DNA of 45,060 nucleotides from an uncultured Eubacteriales bacterium. Lineage in GTDB: Bacteria > Bacillota > Clostridia > Oscillospirales > Oscillospiraceae. The translations under genes were made by a program, and so were the position numbers. The DNA is taken from positions 1 to 45,060 of the forward strand of contig URLO01000011.1 of NCBI GenBank assembly GCA_900548625.1. Direction: 5' to 3'. The notes under the pieces are model-generated. The model searched no databases, had not been told where the DNA came from, and worked only from the letters and a program-made list of their open reading frames with translations. Shown piece by piece: positions 41,819-45,060 of this stretch. Each line of letters starts with the position of its first letter. The first letter of the stretch is position 1.

Positions 41819-43309
41819 TTATTGATTGACCGCCTGAACAAAGCGCAGGAACGCTTCCCTGCCCGCCTTGTCCGTTTTGTATACGCCCGCGTCCTCCAGC
41901 ACCTGCTCGAACACGGCGCCGACCTCCTGACGGAGAATCTGCTCTGTGTTTTCTACGGTGAAAGTATGGCGCGTTTTCAGCTCATCGACCCAGTCGGCGT
42001 GCTTCGCCAGCGTCTCGTCGGCGCGGATGTCGCTGCCGCTCAAAATCGCCTCGCGCAGCGCCGCAAGCTCGCCCTTCAGACGCGAGGGCAGCACCGCAAG
42101 GCCCATGACCTCGATCAGGCCGATGTTTTCCTTCTTGATGTGGTGCAGCTTTGCGTGCGGGTGATAGACGCCGAGCGGATGCTCCGGCGTAGTGATGTTG
42201 TTGCGGAGCACCAGATCCATCTCGAAATCATCGCCGCGGCGGCGTGCGATGGGCGTGATGGTGTTGTGCGGCTCGCCGTCGGTCTCGGCAAAAATGAACG
42301 CCTCCGCGTCGCTGTAGCCGCGCCAGCAGGTCAGGATCTTCTCAGCCAGTTCCGCAAGGCGCTTGCGGTCGGCGGCGCGCAGACGGATGACGGACATCGG
42401 CCAGTTCACGATGCCTGCCTCCACGTCCTCAAAGCCGCGGAAGATGAGCGGGGTGCCGATCTTGGCTCTTTCCATCGCGAACACATAATGCCCGCCCTGG
42501 AAATGCTCATGGCTCAGGATCGAGCCGCCGACGATCGGCAGGTCGGCGTTCGAGCCGACAAAGTAGTGCGGCAGGAGCGTCACGACGTCCAGCAGCTTCT
42601 CAAAGCACGCCCGGCAGATCGTCATAGGCACATGCGCCGCATTCAGGCAGATGCAGTGCTCGTTGTAGTACACATACGGTGAATACTGGAAATACCAGCT
42701 CTCTCCGCTGAGCGACAGCGGAATGATGCGGTGGTTCTGGCGCGCGGGGTGGTTCATGCGGCCGGCGTAGCCCTCGTTTTCCGGGCAGAGCTGGCACTTC
42801 GGATAGCCGGACTGCGGCGCGAGCTTGGCCGCCGCGATGGCGCGGGGGTCCTTCTCAGGCTTCGAGAGATTGATGGTGATGTCCAGCGCCCCGTATTTTC
42901 CTTCGTAGACCCATTTCTGATCCTTCGCGATGCGGTCGCGGCGGATGTAGTTGGTGTCCTGGCTGAACTTGTAGAACCAGTCAGTCGCCTGCCACGGGCT
43001 TTCGCGGTAGAGCTCGCGGAACTGCTCGCGCACCTCGCGCGGCGCGGGCGTCAGAACGCCCATCAGCCTGGTGTCGAACAGGTCGCGGGCGACCTGATTG
43101 TCCTCGCAGACGCCGCGTGCAACAGCGTCCTCCGTCAGCGTCTCCAGCAGCACATGCAGCGGCGCGCCGCTCGCGGTCGCGGGCTCGACGCCGTCAAGCC
43201 CCATGACCTCCAGCAGGCGGTTCAGCGCCCACAGGCGGTCGTCCTCCTCGATCAGCTCACAGCGGACCGCATAATCGACAAGACCGAAGATCGATTCGTT
43301 CATTTTCAT
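41819..43309 (-). CDS. galT: UDP-glucose-hexose-1-phosphate uridylyltransferase (class II GalT)
   Basis: Transfers UMP from UDP-glucose to galactose 1-phosphate, giving UDP-galactose and glucose 1-phosphate; cytosolic. The 496-residue length and sequence fit the Firmicute-type (class II) GalT, longer than the E. coli enzyme. The nucleophile region reads GGSILSHEHFQGGHYVFAM (about 265-283), with His-Glu-His in place of the classical HPH. The ATG at 43309 overlaps the galK stop by 4 bases (ATGA) with GGAGGC upstream; an in-frame GTG at 43315 is less likely. Confidence 0.95.
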   Translation of the reverse strand: MKMNESIFGLVDYAVRCELIEEDDRLWALNRLLEVMGLDGVEPATASGAPLHVLLETLTEDAVARGVCEDNQVARDLFDTRLMGVLTPAPREVREQFRELYRESPWQATDWFYKFSQDTNYIRRDRIAKDQKWVYEGKYGALDITINLSKPEKDPRAIAAAKLAPQSGYPKCQLCPENEGYAGRMNHPARQNHRIIPLSLSGESWYFQYSPYVYYNEHCICLNAAHVPMTICRACFEKLLDVVTLLPHYFVGSNADLPIVGGSILSHEHFQGGHYVFAMERAKIGTPLIFRGFEDVEAGIVNWPMSVIRLRAADRKRLAELAEKILTCWRGYSDAEAFIFAETDGEPHNTITPIARRRGDDFEMDLVLRNNITTPEHPLGVYHPHAKLHHIKKENIGLIEVMGLAVLPSRLKGELAALREAILSGSDIRADETLAKHADWVDELKTRHTFTVENTEQILRQEVGAVFEQVLEDAGVYKTDKAGREAFLRFVQAVNQ

Positions 43310-44490
43310 TTGCACGCCTCCAACAGCACGCCGCCCTCGGCGCGGATCGCCAGCACGTGGCAGCTTCCCTCGCCCATGACCGCCTCAAAGCCCTCGCGGA
43401 ACTGCTGCAATCTCTCCTTCGGCACAAAGGCCAGCGCCGTGCCCGCAAAGCCGCCGCCGTGGACGCGGCAGGCGCCGTGGCCGTCCAGCAGCTTCTCCGC
43501 CAGCACCAGCGTGAACGCCATGTCCTGATGTGCGCTTGCGCCGAGCGGCGTCACATTTTGCAGGTAGAGCTGGGACGAACGGCCGGACTCGGTCACATAG
43601 TGCAAAAATGCGTTGAAGTTGTCGTTTTGCAGCGCGCGCACCTGAAGCAGCACGCGGCGGTTTTCCTCAAAGAAGTGAATCGCACGCAGCACGGCGCGGT
43701 CGCCGCAGGCCTTGCGCGCCTCTGCAATGCGGGCGTAGAACTCCGATTCCTCCACCTCACGCAGGACATTCTTGCCGAACACGGCGGCGACCTGCTTCAT
43801 TTCGCGCGGGATGGCGGCGTACTCATCGGTCAGCTCGGCGTGATCCGCGCCGCTGTCGAGGATGCAGAGGCTGTAGCCGCAGCTTGCAAAATCAAAATCC
43901 AGCCGCTCGACCGCGGGATGCTCTGGGTCTGCAAAGTCGATGGTGATGATGTTGCCGACAGAGCTTGCCGTCTGATCCATCAGGCCGCAGGGTTTTCCGA
44001 AGTAGACGTTCTCCGCGTACTGGCCGATCTGCGCGATCTCGACCGGCGTTGCCTTCTCCGCAAAGAACAGGTGGTTGATGATCGTGCCGGTCAGCACCTC
44101 AAAGGCGGCAGAGCTGGAAAGGCCGCTGCCGGGCAGAACCGTCGAGGTCACATAGGCGTCAAAGCCGCCGACCTCGCAGCCAAGCTGCTGGAATCGCGCC
44201 GCCACACCGCGCACCAGCGCTGCGGTCGTGTTGATCTCCTCGGGGCGCACCGTCAGATCGTCCAGCGCGATCTCGCAAAGGGGATAGCCCTCAGACTGGA
44301 TGCGAATGCGTCTGTCCGCGTTTTTCGCCACGGCCGCGCGCGTGTCCAGCGTGACCGCCGCCGCCAGCACGCAGCCGTGCTGATGGTCGGTGTGGTTGCC
44401 GCTCAGCTCCGTGCGTCCGGGTGCGGAGAAGATGTATTCCGCTTCCCGGCTGAACCGGCCGCAAAATGCTTCTTTCAGCGTTTCGTACAT
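43306..44490 (-). CDS. galK: Galactokinase
   Basis: Phosphorylates galactose at C1 with ATP, first step of the Leloir pathway; cytosolic GHMP-family kinase of 394 residues. Motifs: galactose-binding APGRTELSGNHTDHQHG (about 23-39), the ATP-binding LPGSGLSSSAAFEV (about 118-131) and the C-terminal HGGGFAGTALAFVP. GGGAGACG lies before the ATG. First gene of the leftward galKTE operon. Confidence 0.96.
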   Translation of the reverse strand: MYETLKEAFCGRFSREAEYIFSAPGRTELSGNHTDHQHGCVLAAAVTLDTRAAVAKNADRRIRIQSEGYPLCEIALDDLTVRPEEINTTAALVRGVAARFQQLGCEVGGFDAYVTSTVLPGSGLSSSAAFEVLTGTIINHLFFAEKATPVEIAQIGQYAENVYFGKPCGLMDQTASSVGNIITIDFADPEHPAVERLDFDFASCGYSLCILDSGADHAELTDEYAAIPREMKQVAAVFGKNVLREVEESEFYARIAEARKACGDRAVLRAIHFFEENRRVLLQVRALQNDNFNAFLHYVTESGRSSQLYLQNVTPLGASAHQDMAFTLVLAEKLLDGHGACRVHGGGFAGTALAFVPKERLQQFREGFEAVMGEGSCHVLAIRAEGGVLLEACK

Positions 44491-44529
44491 GTTTGTCGTC
44501 TCCCTTTTTTCGATTTGGATCCTTTATGA

Positions 44530-44586
44530 TTCCATTGTAGGTGTTTATGTTGCGTATTCAATGGAAAATCTTTTTTGTATATGGAA
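44530..44586. promoter_or_regulatory. TGGAA half-sites in the galK-araC gap, candidate operator
   Basis: TTCCATTG (44530-44537) and CAATGGAA (44559-44566) form a perfect 8-bp inverted repeat spanning the galK -10 and -35. A third copy, ATGGAA at 44581-44586, repeats the second in the same direction exactly 20 bases on, close to two helical turns as in many AraC-family sites. The neighbouring AraC-type regulator is the obvious candidate to bind here. Confidence 0.5.
44534..44561 (-). promoter_or_regulatory. galKTE promoter
   Basis: On the minus strand TTGAAT (44556-44561), 16 bases, TACAAT (44534-44539). It is flanked and overlapped by the inverted repeat described next. Confidence 0.7.
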
Positions 44587-44604
44587 TTTTGTTGCTTCCT
44601 GTGC

Positions 44605-44610
44605 TAGAAT
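44605..44610 (+). promoter_or_regulatory. -10 element of the AraC-family gene
   Basis: TAGAAT at 44605-44610, with TGGAAT 17 bases upstream as a weak -35 that coincides with a putative regulator half-site. Suggests autoregulation. Confidence 0.45.
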
Positions 44611-44639
44611 GTCCGTATCAAGCACACAGGAGGCGCATG

Positions 44640-45060
44640 ATGCCGCAATATTTCAAGCATTCGTACAAATCCAGCGCCGCCGGTCTGCCGCTCGTGGTCA
44701 AAAATGTCGGTTTTCAGCAGTGTCCGCCCGGCTATCACTGGGGCGCGGGCATGCGTGACCATTATCTGCTGCACTATGTCGTTTCGGGCTGCGGGACATA
44801 CACGCTCGGTGGGCAGTCCTACCCTGTCCACGCCGGGCAGGTCTTTCTCGCGTGGCCGAATACGCTCATCCGCTACTGCGCCGACGAGCACGATCCATGG
44901 GAATACTACTGGCTGGGCGTCACGGGGCCGGACGCCGCCGCCCTCATTGCCCAAAGCGGCATCCGCCCTGACGCGCCCGTGCGGACGGTCGGCTTCGGCC
45001 GCAGTCTCCAGCACTATATCACCGCGATCTATGACGCGCGCGGGCAGTCGGCGTGGAGCC
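44640..45060 (+). CDS. AraC-family transcriptional regulator, N-terminal part (runs off window)
   Basis: An open frame to the window end, 140 residues visible. The sequence MPQYFKHSYKSSAAGLPLVV..., then DHYLLHYVVSGCGTYTLGGQSYPVHAGQVFLAWPN, matches the AraC-type cupin ligand-binding domain (PF02311), which binds a sugar; the DNA-binding part must lie beyond 45060. AGGAGG ends 6 bases before ATG 44640 and 3 before the adjacent ATG 44637, so 44640 is preferred. Divergent from galKTE, so probably its regulator, perhaps responding to galactose or a galactoside. No transport gene is seen within the window on this side. Confidence 0.85.
   Translation, partial: MPQYFKHSYKSSAAGLPLVVKNVGFQQCPPGYHWGAGMRDHYLLHYVVSGCGTYTLGGQSYPVHAGQVFLAWPNTLIRYCADEHDPWEYYWLGVTGPDAAALIAQSGIRPDAPVRTVGFGRSLQHYITAIYDARGQSAWS

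Overview
The window looks like chromosomal DNA of a GC-rich anaerobic Firmicute, most likely a gut Clostridia of the Oscillospiraceae type. This is inferred from strong AGGAGG-type ribosome binding sites, lipobox-bearing solute-binding proteins, a THF riboswitch, a glmS ribozyme, YesM/YesN-type two-component regulators and an amino-acid-fermentation operon. No phage, IS element, CRISPR array, rRNA or tRNA gene is visible.

Region 1 (about 0.1-14.4 kb) is an L-arabinose locus. A leftward operon encodes a sugar ABC importer of the YtfQ-YtfR-YtfT-YjfF type, an FGGY kinase (probably ribulokinase), AraA and AraD. A divergent GntR/LacI-type regulator (AraR-like) faces it. Next to it lies a three-gene sensory operon: an extracellular sugar-binding lipoprotein, a LytS/YesM-type histidine kinase and an AraC-type response regulator, resembling the AraPST system. 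Extracellular sensing and intracellular repression therefore appear to converge on one pathway.

Region 2 (14.4-24 kb) is accessory. It holds a folate-type ECF S component with an unusual C-terminal domain under a THF riboswitch and terminator, a remnant of a histidine kinase, a MalT-like LuxR regulator, a run of unknown lipoproteins and membrane proteins (with DUF2442- and DUF3137-like members), and a metallophosphoesterase.

Region 3 (24-31.8 kb) carries a CPBP membrane protease, the cysteine aminopeptidase PepC, a NagD-like HAD phosphatase, an FmdE-like protein translationally coupled to a FecBCD-type ABC importer, and a GNAT acetyltransferase.

Region 4 (31.9-37.8 kb) is the most interesting metabolic unit: iorA-iorB-ptb-buk-aminotransferase behind a strong promoter and a long, structured leader. 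Read as a pathway, it would deaminate an aromatic or branched amino acid, oxidise the 2-oxoacid to an acyl-CoA while reducing ferredoxin, and convert the acyl-CoA to a free acid with ATP formation.

Region 5 (37.9-45.06 kb) has a broken small gene, an internally shortened flavodoxin, glmS with its ribozyme, and a leftward galKTE (Leloir) operon. An AraC-family regulator diverges from galK and runs off the window end. The galK-araC gap contains repeated ATGGAA half-sites. Most long ORFs opposite these genes are GC-driven shadows and were left out.
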